From: Paraliobacillus ryukyuensis
GTDB taxonomy: Bacteria > Bacillota > Bacilli > Bacillales > Amphibacillaceae
Length of the DNA stretch: 64,000 nt
Direction: 5' to 3'
Assembly: GCF_003315295.1 (NCBI RefSeq)
Contig: NZ_QNRI01000008.1
Span: forward strand, 1 to 64,000
In this document: positions 18,943-27,455 of the stretch, one piece after another
How the letters are laid out: the number at the start of each line of letters is the position of its first letter
How positions within the stretch are numbered: the stretch's first letter is position 1
Made by a program: the position numbers and the translations under genes
Notes under the pieces: model-generated
The model's input: the letters and a program-made list of their open reading frames with translations, nothing else
Databases searched by the model: none
Told to the model about the DNA's origin: nothing

Positions 18943-19767
18943 ATGGATTTTGTTACATTAAATAATGGTGTCAAAATGCCACAGCTTGGCTTTGGTGTTT
19001 GGCAAGTGAAAAATGATGAAGCAACGAAAGCTGTCTCTAAAGCATTAGAGGTTGGCTATCGCTCCATTGATACAGCAATGATTTATCGAAATGAAGAAGG
19101 AGTAGGCAAAGCGTTAAAAGAAACGAATGTTCCACGAGAAGACCTCTTCATTACCACAAAAGTTTGGAATGGGGATCAAGGTTACGAGAATACATTACGT
19201 GCTTTTGATGAAAGTTTAGCAAGATTAGGGCTTGATTATGTAGATTTATATCTAATCCATTGGCCAACACCGGAATTTGATGATTATGTTGATACGTATA
19301 AGGCAATGGAAAAGTTATACCATGACGGCAAGGTCAAAGCTATTGGTGTTTGTAACTTTGAAATTGAACATTTACAACGCCTGTTAGATGAATGTGACGT
19401 AAAACCAGTAGTAAATCAAATCGAATGTCACCCACACCTTGCCCAAAAAGACATCAAAGAATTTGGTGCAAAGCATGACATTTTCGTAGAAGCATGGAGT
19501 CCGCTTGAACAAGGTGGAGAAATTCTAAAAGATGACGTTATCACAAAAATCGCAGCCGCGCATAACAAAACAGCTGCACAAGTAGTGCTTCGTTGGCACT
19601 TACAAAACGACACAATTGTAATTCCGAAGTCTGTTACACCTTCTCGAATTGAAGAAAACTTTAACGTGTTTGATTTTCAATTATCAGATGAGGAAATGAA
19701 TCAAATTAATAAACTTAACTTGAATCGCCGTAAAGGACCTCATCCAAATGATATGAATAAACGTTAA
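18943..19767 (+). CDS. Aldo/keto reductase
   Basis: A 274-aa NADPH-dependent (beta/alpha)8 oxidoreductase close to the Bacillus YvgN/YtbE-type reductases. The catalytic tetrad is visible: Asp and Tyr in SIDTAMIYRNEEG, Lys in TTKVWN and His in YLIHWP; the C-terminal IPKSVTPSRIEEN motif binds the 2'-phosphate of NADPH. The start at 18943 is chosen for AAAGGTGG upstream and because the protein then begins at the family position (MDFVTLNNGVKMP). Such enzymes detoxify aldehydes and methylglyoxal. Followed by a terminator. Confidence 0.93.
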   Translation: MDFVTLNNGVKMPQLGFGVWQVKNDEATKAVSKALEVGYRSIDTAMIYRNEEGVGKALKETNVPREDLFITTKVWNGDQGYENTLRAFDESLARLGLDYVDLYLIHWPTPEFDDYVDTYKAMEKLYHDGKVKAIGVCNFEIEHLQRLLDECDVKPVVNQIECHPHLAQKDIKEFGAKHDIFVEAWSPLEQGGEILKDDVITKIAAAHNKTAAQVVLRWHLQNDTIVIPKSVTPSRIEENFNVFDFQLSDEEMNQINKLNLNRRKGPHPNDMNKR

Positions 19768-19780
19768 GATAGTAAAAATA

Positions 19781-19824
19781 AAAAGTCTTGTACAACTAGC
19801 TCAAGTGTTGTACAAGACTTTTTT
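19781..19824 (+). terminator. Terminator after aldo/keto reductase
   Basis: Perfect 16-bp stem AAAAGTCTTGTACAAC (19781-19796) with GTTGTACAAGACTTTT (19807-19822), then T. The rest of the spacer to 20093 holds nothing I recognise. Confidence 0.9.
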
Positions 19825-20099
19825 GTTTGATTAAATCAGGTAGCTTAATGTTTGGTTGGCTCTATACTAAATGTGGTGTTATCCCTTGATTTATCAAAGG
19901 TTCCATCGAAGCAAAAAAACACAGTCAATCCCCTCTCTTTTGTTCCCCTGCGGTTCAGGTGCAAGTATGATGAATAATGTAAGTGTAATAAAAGAGATGA
20001 TGGAGTGAAAATTGCACCACCACATTTGATAGAGAACCATGTTTGGTTGTTTTTTGTAAGGGAACGGTTCTATGTAATGATTTTTAAGGAGGGATGAAA

Positions 20100-20822
20100 T
20101 TGACTATTGATTGGGCAGCTACACAGATGTATAACACGACAATGGCGGTAGTTACAGGGGTAGCGCTTTTGTTAATTATTCAATTTTTGAACAAAATTAA
20201 AAAAGGTCAAGTAGAGCAGTTAGAAGGCTGGGCTGTAGGTTTTGGAGCAATGGGATTTATACTTACGTTGACCGGAGCCCATATGACATTGACTTGGCCG
20301 TTAGCGGAAGTTGGTTTCCCATTTGATGATATTATTTTCGGTGAACCTACACTTGTCTTAGGTGTGATTTTATTAGGGATTGCAGTACTATTATGGAGAA
20401 AAGCAAATACGTACACTAAGGCAGGGGTTAATGACAAAGCAACATTAGCCAAACACTTACAGAAAGATATAGCTTCATTAATGCGACCACTAGCCTGGAT
20501 CGGTGCAGCCATGGGTGGTGCTTTAATCTCTATAGCTATTGCTGGTATAACATATCAACTTTTTGCAGCGCCACCTGAAGAACCGATATCTGGTGCGTTT
20601 GCTGCGTATCCAATGGTAGAAGCTACCTTTATCTCTGGTTTATATGCGATAACAGGTATTGGGGCTATTTGTTTTCCATTTGTTTTAAAAACGCATCAGC
20701 TTTTTTCCTCATCTCTCTATAAAATATTGATAATTTGCTGGAAAATCGCTGGTTATGTATTTGTTCTATTTGGTATTATGAATTTCTTTACGCATATTGG
20801 CTTAATTGTTAATACAATGTAA
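20100..20822 (+). CDS. DUF981-type membrane protein
   Basis: About 240 aa with roughly seven hydrophobic helices and conserved-looking GAHMTLTWPL and FGEPTLVLGVILL segments, matching my memory of the DUF981 family of uncharacterised membrane proteins. The start is debatable: the ATG at 20094 touches AAGGAGGG directly, while the TTG at 20100 has the proper six-base spacing, so I prefer the TTG. Monocistronic, with a terminator at 20837-20869. Function unknown. Confidence 0.75.
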   Translation: MTIDWAATQMYNTTMAVVTGVALLLIIQFLNKIKKGQVEQLEGWAVGFGAMGFILTLTGAHMTLTWPLAEVGFPFDDIIFGEPTLVLGVILLGIAVLLWRKANTYTKAGVNDKATLAKHLQKDIASLMRPLAWIGAAMGGALISIAIAGITYQLFAAPPEEPISGAFAAYPMVEATFISGLYAITGIGAICFPFVLKTHQLFSSSLYKILIICWKIAGYVFVLFGIMNFFTHIGLIVNTM

Positions 20823-20836
20823 TCAAGTGTATTGAT

Positions 20837-20869
20837 AAGAACACATGCTTTTGAGTATGTGTTCTTTTT
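20837..20869 (+). terminator. Terminator after DUF981 gene
   Basis: AAGAACACAT (20837-20846) pairs with ATGTGTTCTT (20857-20866) followed by TTT. Confidence 0.85.
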
Positions 20870-20928
20870 ATTGATTAACGATAAATTTGAGTGTAAAATA
20901 TACTTATCGAAGGACGGTGATAGGTTAT

Positions 20929-21405
20929 ATGAGTAATTGGAGAATAAATTTTTTGAAAGGTATTGTGTATTTACTTGGATTCACGGTGTTATGTCTAAGT
21001 ATTTTTGCATTACCCCCGTTAGGGCGGAGTCTAGCCATAACGTATCCAGAATATGCGTACTTACAGTTCCCGGTTCTATTTGGGGTGTATGCAACAGTGA
21101 TTCCATTTTTCTTTGCATTAGTTCAAACGATTGTACTACTTAATAAAACGAAAGATAATCAAGTGTTTTCTCCTCCTATCTTAAAAGCGTTAGCAGCCAT
21201 TAAATATAGTGCTGGTATCATTAGTGGAATGTATTTGATTGGGATGATATTTTTGTTCACCCAACAAGCACTCCATCCAAGTCTTTTAATTTTAGGTGTA
21301 GCGATTGTTTTAATATCCATTATCATCGCTGTTTTTACAGGGGTGTTACAAGAATTATTAAAGAAAATGATTATGATTAAATCAGAAAATGATCTTACAG
21401 TCTGA
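20929..21405 (+). CDS. DUF2975-type membrane protein
   Basis: About 158 aa with four membrane helices (near residues 10-30, 48-70, 85-110, 118-140 from the chosen start). The layout and the following small HTH gene match the DUF2975/HTH pairs common in Firmicutes. The ATG at 20929 is chosen because the protein then begins with a short polar segment before helix 1; the upstream Shine-Dalgarno region (AAGGACGGTGATAGG) is not ideal, and GTG or TTG starts further upstream remain possible. The membrane partner may control the regulator, but that is inference. Confidence 0.7.
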   Translation: MSNWRINFLKGIVYLLGFTVLCLSIFALPPLGRSLAITYPEYAYLQFPVLFGVYATVIPFFFALVQTIVLLNKTKDNQVFSPPILKALAAIKYSAGIISGMYLIGMIFLFTQQALHPSLLILGVAIVLISIIIAVFTGVLQELLKKMIMIKSENDLTV

Positions 21406-21414
21406 GGTGAGCAG

Positions 21415-21627
21415 GTGGCAATTAGAGTGAATATTGATGTGATGTTAGCCAAGCGAAAAATGAGTGTAACCGAATTATCGGAAAGAGTCGGGATTACAAT
21501 GGCTAATCTTTCCATACTGAAGAATGAAAAAGCAAAAGCAATCCGCTTCTCTACATTAGAGGGAATTTGTAAAGCCTTGGATTGTCAACCAGGGGATATT
21601 TTAGAATACACAAATGAAAAAGAATAA
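21415..21627 (+). CDS. Small Xre-type HTH regulator (YozG-like)
   Basis: 70 aa consisting almost wholly of a Cro/CI helix-turn-helix (MSVTELSERVGITMANLSIL) with the common ending ALDCQPGDILEY. GTG start with GAGGTG upstream, nine bases after the DUF2975 stop, so the two are co-transcribed. Regulators of this kind typically control their own membrane-partner operon. Confidence 0.88.
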   Translation: MAIRVNIDVMLAKRKMSVTELSERVGITMANLSILKNEKAKAIRFSTLEGICKALDCQPGDILEYTNEKE

Positions 21628-21723
21628 AAATAGATAATCGAACAGTGTCTACCGTATGAATAAAAACTACGGAGGTTTACCGAATGTACAGTACTATCCA
21701 TACACTTATCCAACCATATATAT

Positions 21724-21757
21724 AAAACTGTCATCAACAAAAGATGACAGTTTTTTT
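21724..21757 (+). terminator. Terminator after the DUF2975/HTH pair
   Basis: AAAACTGTCATC (21724-21735) pairs with GATGACAGTTTT (21743-21754), then TTT. A tiny frame of 21 codons with a good GGAGG site starts at 21684 and runs into this hairpin; I cannot say whether it is translated. Confidence 0.85.
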
Positions 21758-21816
21758 ATATATGGTAGAATTTTGATATGATATAATGCATTATGATGGT
21801 TAGAAGGAGAGGTTAT

Positions 21817-22695
21817 ATGTCTGATTACCCAAATTATCGTAATAGTGTAGAACTTATTTTAATACATAAAGGGAAAGTATTGTTGACCAAAAGATCAGAG
21901 CAAGCGATTGTAGCGCCTGGGGTGTGGAATGTGCCGGCAGGAAAAGTGAAATATGATGAAATCCCAACAGAGGCAGTCTACCGTGAGGCAAAAGAAGAAA
22001 CGAATTTAGATGTTGAAATTATCGAAGAGCTAGCTGTTCGAAATTTAACAAGTACAACAGCAACTGGCGAACCAATTTATCGTGTTTTATTTACTTATCT
22101 AGTAAAAGCAAAGCATGATGATCTTTCTTCTTTTCAGTTAAATGAAGAACACACCACATACGCTTGGGTTGGAGCAGAAGAATTAGAATCAGAAACATAT
22201 GCCACATTGCAAACCAGTTTAAAAGAGATTCTAGTAGAAAAAGCGTTTCACATACAAGCAAATACTGAAATTGGCGGTCTTAATCACCTACTTTTTTCGG
22301 TGTCTGATTTAGAACAATCCATTTCATTCTACCAATCTGTGTTTCAAGCAAATTTATTAGTGAAAGGAAAGTCGCTTGCTTATTTTGATCTAAATGGAAT
22401 TTGGTTAGCGTTAAATGAAGAAAAAGATATCCCACGAAATGAGATACAAAAATCGTATACACACATTGCTTTCACCATTACTGAAGATTCCTTGTCTGCC
22501 CTCTATCAACGCTTACAATATTTAGGTGTTGATATATTGCCAGGTCGGAAAAGAAAGGAGCAAGATAAGCATTCAATCTATTTTACGGATCCGGATGGAC
22601 ATAAATTTGAATTTCATACCGGTACATTAGCGGATAGACTAAACTATTATCAAACAGAAAAACCACACATGACTTTTTATAAAAATATAAAATGA
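21817..22695 (+). CDS. NUDIX hydrolase fused to a FosB-like fosfomycin-modifying domain
   Basis: A 292-aa two-domain protein. Residues 10-140 form a NUDIX domain with the box [20 protein letters not shown] (42-61), keeping G42, E48, R56, E57, E60 and E61. Residues 154-289 match the metallothiol transferase FosB nearly end to end: [53 protein letters not shown] and [15 protein letters not shown]. The three metal ligands of the FosB fold are His157, His216 and Glu265. FosB enzymes open the fosfomycin epoxide with bacillithiol; the NUDIX substrate is unknown. The ATG at 21817 has AAGGAGAGG at the right distance. No stop or frameshift separates the domains. Whether both are active is untested. 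Confidence 0.88.
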   Translation: MSDYPNYRNSVELILIHKGKVLLTKRSEQAIVAPGVWNVPAGKVKYDEIPTEAVYREAKEETNLDVEIIEELAVRNLTSTTATGEPIYRVLFTYLVKAKHDDLSSFQLNEEHTTYAWVGAEELESETYATLQTSLKEILVEKAFHIQANTEIGGLNHLLFSVSDLEQSISFYQSVFQANLLVKGKSLAYFDLNGIWLALNEEKDIPRNEIQKSYTHIAFTITEDSLSALYQRLQYLGVDILPGRKRKEQDKHSIYFTDPDGHKFEFHTGTLADRLNYYQTEKPHMTFYKNIK

Positions 22696-22718
22696 TATAG
22701 TTCTAGGGGGGGATTTAA

Positions 22719-23588
22719 ATGCGATTTTCTTTAATCGTAAGAGAAGTGTGTAAACCTTTAATTTTAATTTTTGGAATATTCATAATTAGCTTACTTCCAG
22801 TGTTTATTACAATGAATGGGTTCGCTTGGCCAGGTATCAATCCATTATCAGACTTGTTGTACACGGTTTTTCACCCGTCAACGCTAACCTATACGAATCC
22901 AACATCTGGTGTGGAACGAACTGTGTTTCCAATTATTTTCACTGCTTTTAAAAGTTCAATTATAGTATTAAGTATGGCTTTACTTTTTTCTTTTGTTGTT
23001 GCTCTAGTTGGAGCAATTATTGTTTATCAATTGCCAAAGAAAGCTATAAATCCAATAAAACTGATGTTATCATGCATGCAGAGTATTCCCGATGTCGTAT
23101 ATGTGATTTTTTCCTATATGTGTTTAATTTTCAGCTATCGTTTAACTGGTAGAAATTTCTTCAATATAACCGGAGCAGGTGAAGAAGAGGCCATTGTTGT
23201 TCCGAGTGTGGTACTTGCTATCTTGCCAACCATCTACTTTTTTCAATATATGCTAGAGTTAATGGAAGAGGAGGAAAAAACAGCTTACTTTGAGTTTGCG
23301 GTAAGCAAAGGGTTCAAAAAATATTACATACTAGTGAAACATGTGATTTGCAATATGCTCGTCCGATTAGCCCATCAAGGGAAATTTTTGTTTGGGATAA
23401 TGATTACAAATTTGTTTATTGTTGAATATTTATATGGGAATTTTGGTTTAACCTCTTTTTTATTTGCATACAGAGAACCTTCGTTATTTTTTGTTAGTGC
23501 TTTGTTGTTTTTTATACCAGTTTATCTATTTTTAAAAATTATCCAATTGGTGATCTATCTAACCACTCACCAGGAGGTGGAAGTGTGA
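22719..23588 (+). CDS. ABC transporter permease (OppB/DppB-like), orphan
   Basis: A 289-aa inner-membrane protein with about six helices and a diverged EAA-type loop (EFAVSKGFKKYYILVKHV, near residues 198-215) that would contact an ATPase. Overall it resembles the B-type permease of peptide/nickel ABC importers but with low motif conservation. RBS is a GGGGGGG stretch. Its stop overlaps the start of the next permease, so the two form a heterodimer pair. No ATPase or binding-protein gene is nearby. Confidence 0.75.
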   Translation: MRFSLIVREVCKPLILIFGIFIISLLPVFITMNGFAWPGINPLSDLLYTVFHPSTLTYTNPTSGVERTVFPIIFTAFKSSIIVLSMALLFSFVVALVGAIIVYQLPKKAINPIKLMLSCMQSIPDVVYVIFSYMCLIFSYRLTGRNFFNITGAGEEEAIVVPSVVLAILPTIYFFQYMLELMEEEEKTAYFEFAVSKGFKKYYILVKHVICNMLVRLAHQGKFLFGIMITNLFIVEYLYGNFGLTSFLFAYREPSLFFVSALLFFIPVYLFLKIIQLVIYLTTHQEVEV

Positions 23589-24523
23589 TTCGTTCGTTAA
23601 TGAAAAAGCCAACGTTTATACTTGGATCGCTTTATATTGGTTTTATGCTACTCACGAGCTTTATCCATCAGTTTGTGTTTCATTCATATACAGAACAAAC
23701 CAAATACTTAAAAGATAGTGAAGGTTTGCTGATTGCAGCTCCTCCGTTTGCCCCTTTTGAGAACACCTTGTTAGGGACAGACCCAGAAGGAAATCATCCG
23801 ATTTATCTTGTAATGATGGGAGCAAAGTACACGATATTAGGTGCGATAGCTATCGCAGCGATTAGTCTGGTTTGTGCATTTTTAATTGGAGTTGTATTAG
23901 GATTTAATCAAGATAAAAAATGGCAACTAATTGAACAACTTTTTGGTGTGTTTTATTTTATCCCAGCGTCCATTATTGCTTATAATCTTTTAAAACCTAT
24001 TCTATGGGAACCTGAAGGGGGATTTACTACCTCGCTGATGTATCGAATCACATTTGAAGTTATCCTTATTAGTATATTACTAATGCCACCAGCAATTATA
24101 TTTATATCCAATGAAACAGACGCCATTTTAAAAAAAGATTTCATTGTTTCCAGTAAAGTACTTGGTGCAAGTAAATTTCATTTGTTTACAAAACATGTGT
24201 GGCCAGAACTTCGTTTTTATCTTGTTCAATTATCAAATCAACTGATGATACAAGCAATATTAATTATGACTCATTTAGGTGTCTTTCAATTGTTTTTTGG
24301 TGGAACACATGTAACATACAGTCTATTTACTGATCCCCCTGTTCCAATTGTATACGATTGGGCATCTATTATTGGCAACTATTTTCGTTATTTACAAACT
24401 AATGCACCATGGCTTGTTTATGTTCCTTTGATCTTGTTAATTCTTTTTATCCTATCTGTTCTAGGGATTACTAGAGGTATCAAACAGGTGATGAAGTTTA
24501 ACTATGATAAAAATAATTTATAA
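23585..24523 (+). CDS. ABC transporter permease (OppC/DppC-like), orphan
   Basis: A 312-aa membrane protein. After helix 1 comes an extracytoplasmic segment with the OppC/DppC-type phrase PFAPFENTLLGTDPEGN (about 54-70), then helices and an EAA-like loop (SSKVLGASKFHLFTKHVWPE, about 193-212). GTG start overlapping the previous stop by four bases, with CAGGAGGTGG upstream, so translation is coupled. Substrate unknown; the ATPase must come from elsewhere if the pair is functional. Confidence 0.8.
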   Translation: MIRSLMKKPTFILGSLYIGFMLLTSFIHQFVFHSYTEQTKYLKDSEGLLIAAPPFAPFENTLLGTDPEGNHPIYLVMMGAKYTILGAIAIAAISLVCAFLIGVVLGFNQDKKWQLIEQLFGVFYFIPASIIAYNLLKPILWEPEGGFTTSLMYRITFEVILISILLMPPAIIFISNETDAILKKDFIVSSKVLGASKFHLFTKHVWPELRFYLVQLSNQLMIQAILIMTHLGVFQLFFGGTHVTYSLFTDPPVPIVYDWASIIGNYFRYLQTNAPWLVYVPLILLILFILSVLGITRGIKQVMKFNYDKNNL

Positions 24524-24619
24524 CGTGTAAAACTTGCTTTTAGGTAGCATAAGTAGCGCAAAAGCTAAAACTTCATTATACTTATTAGTGAATGCTACAT
24601 AGAAATAAGGAGCTTTTAC

Positions 24620-24997
24620 ATGATTCAAACGATAAAGAAAGTAATTTATATATTTTTCGGGTTTATCTTTATGGGCATCGGTGTTATGGGGATTATTTTT
24701 CCGCTTCTACCAGGTATGCCTTTCCTTATTATCGCTTCTATTTGTTTTTTTAGAGGTTCAGAACGGTTAGATAATTGGTTTAAACACACCTCCCTTTATA
24801 CGAAAGAGGTTGAACCTTTCTTACGAGATCGAGCGCTAACGCTCAAAAAGAAAATAAGCATTAATATCATCGCTGATGCCATGATCTTAATTTCGATAGT
24901 AATTGTTGATTATTGGTGGTTAAGAATTTTGTTAATTCTTATTGCGTTGTTTAAGCATTACTATTTTATTTTTCATATTCGGACCATTAAACAATAA
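24620..24997 (+). CDS. YbaN/DUF454-family membrane protein
   Basis: 125 aa. The N-terminal helix with the family pattern GIGVMGIIFPLLPGMPFLI is followed by the charged FFRGSERLDNWF segment and two C-terminal helices. These match the DUF454 (YbaN) family, whose function is unknown. RBS AAGGAG precedes the ATG. A single gene between the permeases and an acetyltransferase. Confidence 0.85.
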   Translation: MIQTIKKVIYIFFGFIFMGIGVMGIIFPLLPGMPFLIIASICFFRGSERLDNWFKHTSLYTKEVEPFLRDRALTLKKKISINIIADAMILISIVIVDYWWLRILLILIALFKHYYFIFHIRTIKQ

Positions 24998-25091
24998 AGC
25001 ATATTTTGTCAGATGGTTCAGGATAGCTAGAAACAGTTATTAGAGGATGCGGTTTTATTTTTGTTTATTTGACGCTTGGGAGGAAAAAAGT

Positions 25092-25661
25092 TTGCTAATT
25101 AATGCTTATAAGTATCATGTACAGGGTACCGAAATCAGTATTCGATCTGCTGTCGAAGCGGATGCTAAATCATTGGCTAAAGTAAGAGTGGAAATAGATG
25201 GAGAAACAGAGTATTTGGATCGAGAAGCAGGAGAAGATTATATAGATGAACAAGGTTTTCGACAATTAATAAAGGACGATCAAGTTAAATTGAATCATCT
25301 TTTTTTGGTTGCAGAGATCAGTGGAACTATTGTTGGGTTTTCAAGGTGTGACGGAAATTCATTGAAACGAACGGCTCATAAGGTATCGTTTGGTGTTTGT
25401 GTTTTGCAAGCTTTTTGGGGGCTTGGGATTGGTCAACAGTTACTAGAACAATCCGTCCAGTGGGCGGATGCAAATGGAATAATGAAGATGGTGCTGCAAG
25501 TTTTAGAAGTAAATAGGAAAGCATTGAATATCTATCAAAAGTATGGGTTTAAAGTAGAAGGCATACTTGAACGAGATAAATATTTGGCAGATGGAAAGTA
25601 TTATAACACCTTGGTAATGGCTAGATTTAGAGAGCCCCATTCATGTAATAGTGGACGCTAG
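25092..25661 (+). CDS. GNAT-family N-acetyltransferase
   Basis: About 189 aa. The fold is recognisable by ISIRSAVEADAKSLAKVR at the start, VSFGVCVLQAFWGLGIGQQL (motif A) and ALNIYQKYGFKVEGILERDK (motif B), the last resembling RimJ/RimL and YhhY-type enzymes. I prefer the TTG at 25092 because GGGAGG lies 8 bases upstream; an ATG at 25047 lacks such a site. Acceptor unknown. Confidence 0.85.
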   Translation: MLINAYKYHVQGTEISIRSAVEADAKSLAKVRVEIDGETEYLDREAGEDYIDEQGFRQLIKDDQVKLNHLFLVAEISGTIVGFSRCDGNSLKRTAHKVSFGVCVLQAFWGLGIGQQLLEQSVQWADANGIMKMVLQVLEVNRKALNIYQKYGFKVEGILERDKYLADGKYYNTLVMARFREPHSCNSGR

Positions 25662-25694
25662 TAGAGGTGAACGTGGTCGAGAGGAAGAACCTCT

Positions 25695-25850
25695 ATGTCA
25701 AGCATGAATTCTTATGCTAGACTCGTGGCTGCTCCATTATCTTTATGTGTAACAGCTGAAAATGGTGTGGTAGATAAAGTGGTTATGAACTTATACGTTC
25801 AACAAACACTGCCTTTTGGCCATATTATTAATAATCGACTTACTATTTAG
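25695..25850 (+). CDS. Possible 51-aa protein of unknown function
   Basis: ATG at 25695 preceded by GAGAGGAAG about 9 bases upstream, open for 51 codons to TAG at 25848-25850. The peptide has a short hydrophobic stretch (ARLVAAPLSLCV) and ends TLPFGHIINNRLTI. I recognise no family. It fills the gap between an acetyltransferase and an SDR gene, where no other gene fits. It could also be a fragment of a larger lost gene. Confidence 0.3.
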   Translation: MSSMNSYARLVAAPLSLCVTAENGVVDKVVMNLYVQQTLPFGHIINNRLTI

Positions 25851-25942
25851 TATCAAGTTCAATTAATTTATTTTCCAATATGAAAGTTATATAATAGACA
25901 TATAGAAAAATTGTTGGACATATAATTTAGGAGGTTTTTCGC

Positions 25943-26692
25943 ATGGCAAAAGTTGCAATTGTGACAGGTGGAGGTAGTGGTTTAGGACAAGCTACAGCAG
26001 TAAGATTAGCACAACAAGGTGTCAACATTTCTATCGTTGATGTAAGTGAAAAAGGCGGAAATGAAACTGTTGATTTAGTAAAAGAAGCTGGTGCAGATGC
26101 AATTTTTATTCAAGCAGATGTTTCTAAAGCGGAAGAAGTTAAAAACTATGTAGATAGAACCGTTGAGGCATTTGGTACAATTGATTATTTCTTTAATAAT
26201 GCTGGTATTTCTGGTAGCGGTGGATATTATTTAGATACCGATATCAAAGAAATTGAACAAATTGTTGGTATTAACTTATTAGGTGCATTATATGGTGTTC
26301 GGTATGTCGCTGAAGTAATGATCAAAAATGGTGGAGGATCCATCGTAAATACTTCATCTAGTGCCGGCGTTATTGGACAAGATTCTGTTGTTACCTATTC
26401 TGCAACCAAACACGGTATTGTTGGACTTACGAAAAGTTTAGTAGCCGAGTATGCAAAAGATGGCTTGCGTGTTAACGCAGTAGCACCAGGTCCTACAGAA
26501 ACACCAATGGTTAAAGCTTTTTATGAAGCTAATCCTAAGATGAAAGAAAACGCAACTGGAGGAATACCACAAAAACGTCTAGGTACCCCAGAAGAAGTAG
26601 CTGAATTAGTAACCTTTTTATTAACATCTAATGCAGATTACATTAATGGTGAAGTAATCCGCATTGATGGTGGCTTTACGAACACAAAATAA
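25943..26692 (+). CDS. Short-chain dehydrogenase/reductase
   Basis: A 249-aa classical SDR with the cofactor motif VTGGGSGLGQ (7-16), NNAG in the middle, the catalytic Ser (NTSSSAGV) and YSATK (Tyr/Lys), PGPTETPM after strand 6 and a C-terminal INGEVIRIDGGFT. Oxidises or reduces a hydroxyl/keto group with NAD(P)(H). Substrate cannot be read from the sequence. RBS TAGGAGG. Monocistronic with a strong terminator. Confidence 0.92.
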   Translation: MAKVAIVTGGGSGLGQATAVRLAQQGVNISIVDVSEKGGNETVDLVKEAGADAIFIQADVSKAEEVKNYVDRTVEAFGTIDYFFNNAGISGSGGYYLDTDIKEIEQIVGINLLGALYGVRYVAEVMIKNGGGSIVNTSSSAGVIGQDSVVTYSATKHGIVGLTKSLVAEYAKDGLRVNAVAPGPTETPMVKAFYEANPKMKENATGGIPQKRLGTPEEVAELVTFLLTSNADYINGEVIRIDGGFTNTK

Positions 26693-26710
26693 TAGGATTG
26701 AATCTTGAAC

Positions 26711-26746
26711 GCACCATCTGTCTTAAGGATAGATGGTGTTTTTTTC
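26711..26746 (+). terminator. Terminator after SDR gene
   Basis: CACCATCT (26712-26719) and AGATGGTG (26731-26738) plus flanking pairs, then seven T residues. Confidence 0.85.
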
Positions 26747-26809
26747 TTCCCTTTTACTAGGCAACTACATATGATAAACAGAAACTTAATGTAAAGGGAG
26801 GAATTAACG

Positions 26810-27331
26810 ATGTATTATTATCCTTGTTGCTATTCAAATCAATGGATGCCACCAATGTCTGCGCAATATTACTATGCGAATACGAGCCCAATGTATTATG
26901 CAAATAATCAACATTCAATGGGGCGCGATTATGGTGGGATGCCTTATGTGATTAATATTGAGGAAGCTACAAAACAAAACACAACTTACCGTACAGCTAT
27001 TTGGACGGGAACTTATTTGCAAGTTACATTAATGTGTATTGGAGTGGGAGAAGATATTGGTTTAGAAACACATCCAAAGACAGATCAATTTTTAAGAATT
27101 GAAGAAGGGCAAGGCCTAGCTTTAATGGGGGACGATCGGAACAACCTAAACTTCAGAAGATATGTAACAGATGGCGAGGCGATTATGATTCCTGCTGGTA
27201 AGTGGCACAACCTAGTAAATACAGGCGATTGTCCACTGAAATTATATTCCATTTATGCACCACCCGAGCATCCATTTGGTACGGTTCATCCAACGAAAGA
27301 AATCGCAATGAGTTCTGAAAATACTCATTAG
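26810..27331 (+). CDS. Cupin-domain protein with a Tyr/Pro-rich N-terminus
   Basis: 173 aa. Residues 1-45 are rich in Tyr, Pro, Met and Asn (MYYYPCCYSNQ..., SPMYYANN), a composition common in spore-coat-type proteins. Residues 50-160 are a single cupin barrel: ETHPKTDQFLRIEEGQGLAL is motif 1 and IPAGKWHNLVNTGDCPLKLY is motif 2, with likely metal ligands His, Gln/Glu and His. RBS GGGAGG. Cupins of this sort occur in spore-forming Bacillaceae; binding of a metal and small molecule is likely. A coat location is inference from composition only. Confidence 0.8.
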   Translation: MYYYPCCYSNQWMPPMSAQYYYANTSPMYYANNQHSMGRDYGGMPYVINIEEATKQNTTYRTAIWTGTYLQVTLMCIGVGEDIGLETHPKTDQFLRIEEGQGLALMGDDRNNLNFRRYVTDGEAIMIPAGKWHNLVNTGDCPLKLYSIYAPPEHPFGTVHPTKEIAMSSENTH

Positions 27332-27353
27332 ATCAATAAGATAGATATATATG

Positions 27354-27455
27354 CACTACGTGTTTCAATCCATAAATACGTAGTGTATCATTACATAAAG
27401 ATGAAGCGACAAAACTCGGGTGGTGTTAGGCACCCTTAAAAAAGGTGTGTAAGTA
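27354..27455 (+). promoter_or_regulatory. Structured leader with a possible RBS switch
   Basis: Upstream of the two-domain isoprenoid synthase gene, CACTACGT (27354-27361) and ACGTAGTG (27378-27385) form an 8-bp hairpin. Further on, CACCCTT (27431-27437) can pair either with GGGTGGTG (27418-27425) or with the RBS AAGGTG (27442-27447), which are mutually exclusive helices. This is the geometry of a translational switch. No known riboswitch family is recognised. Confidence 0.35.
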
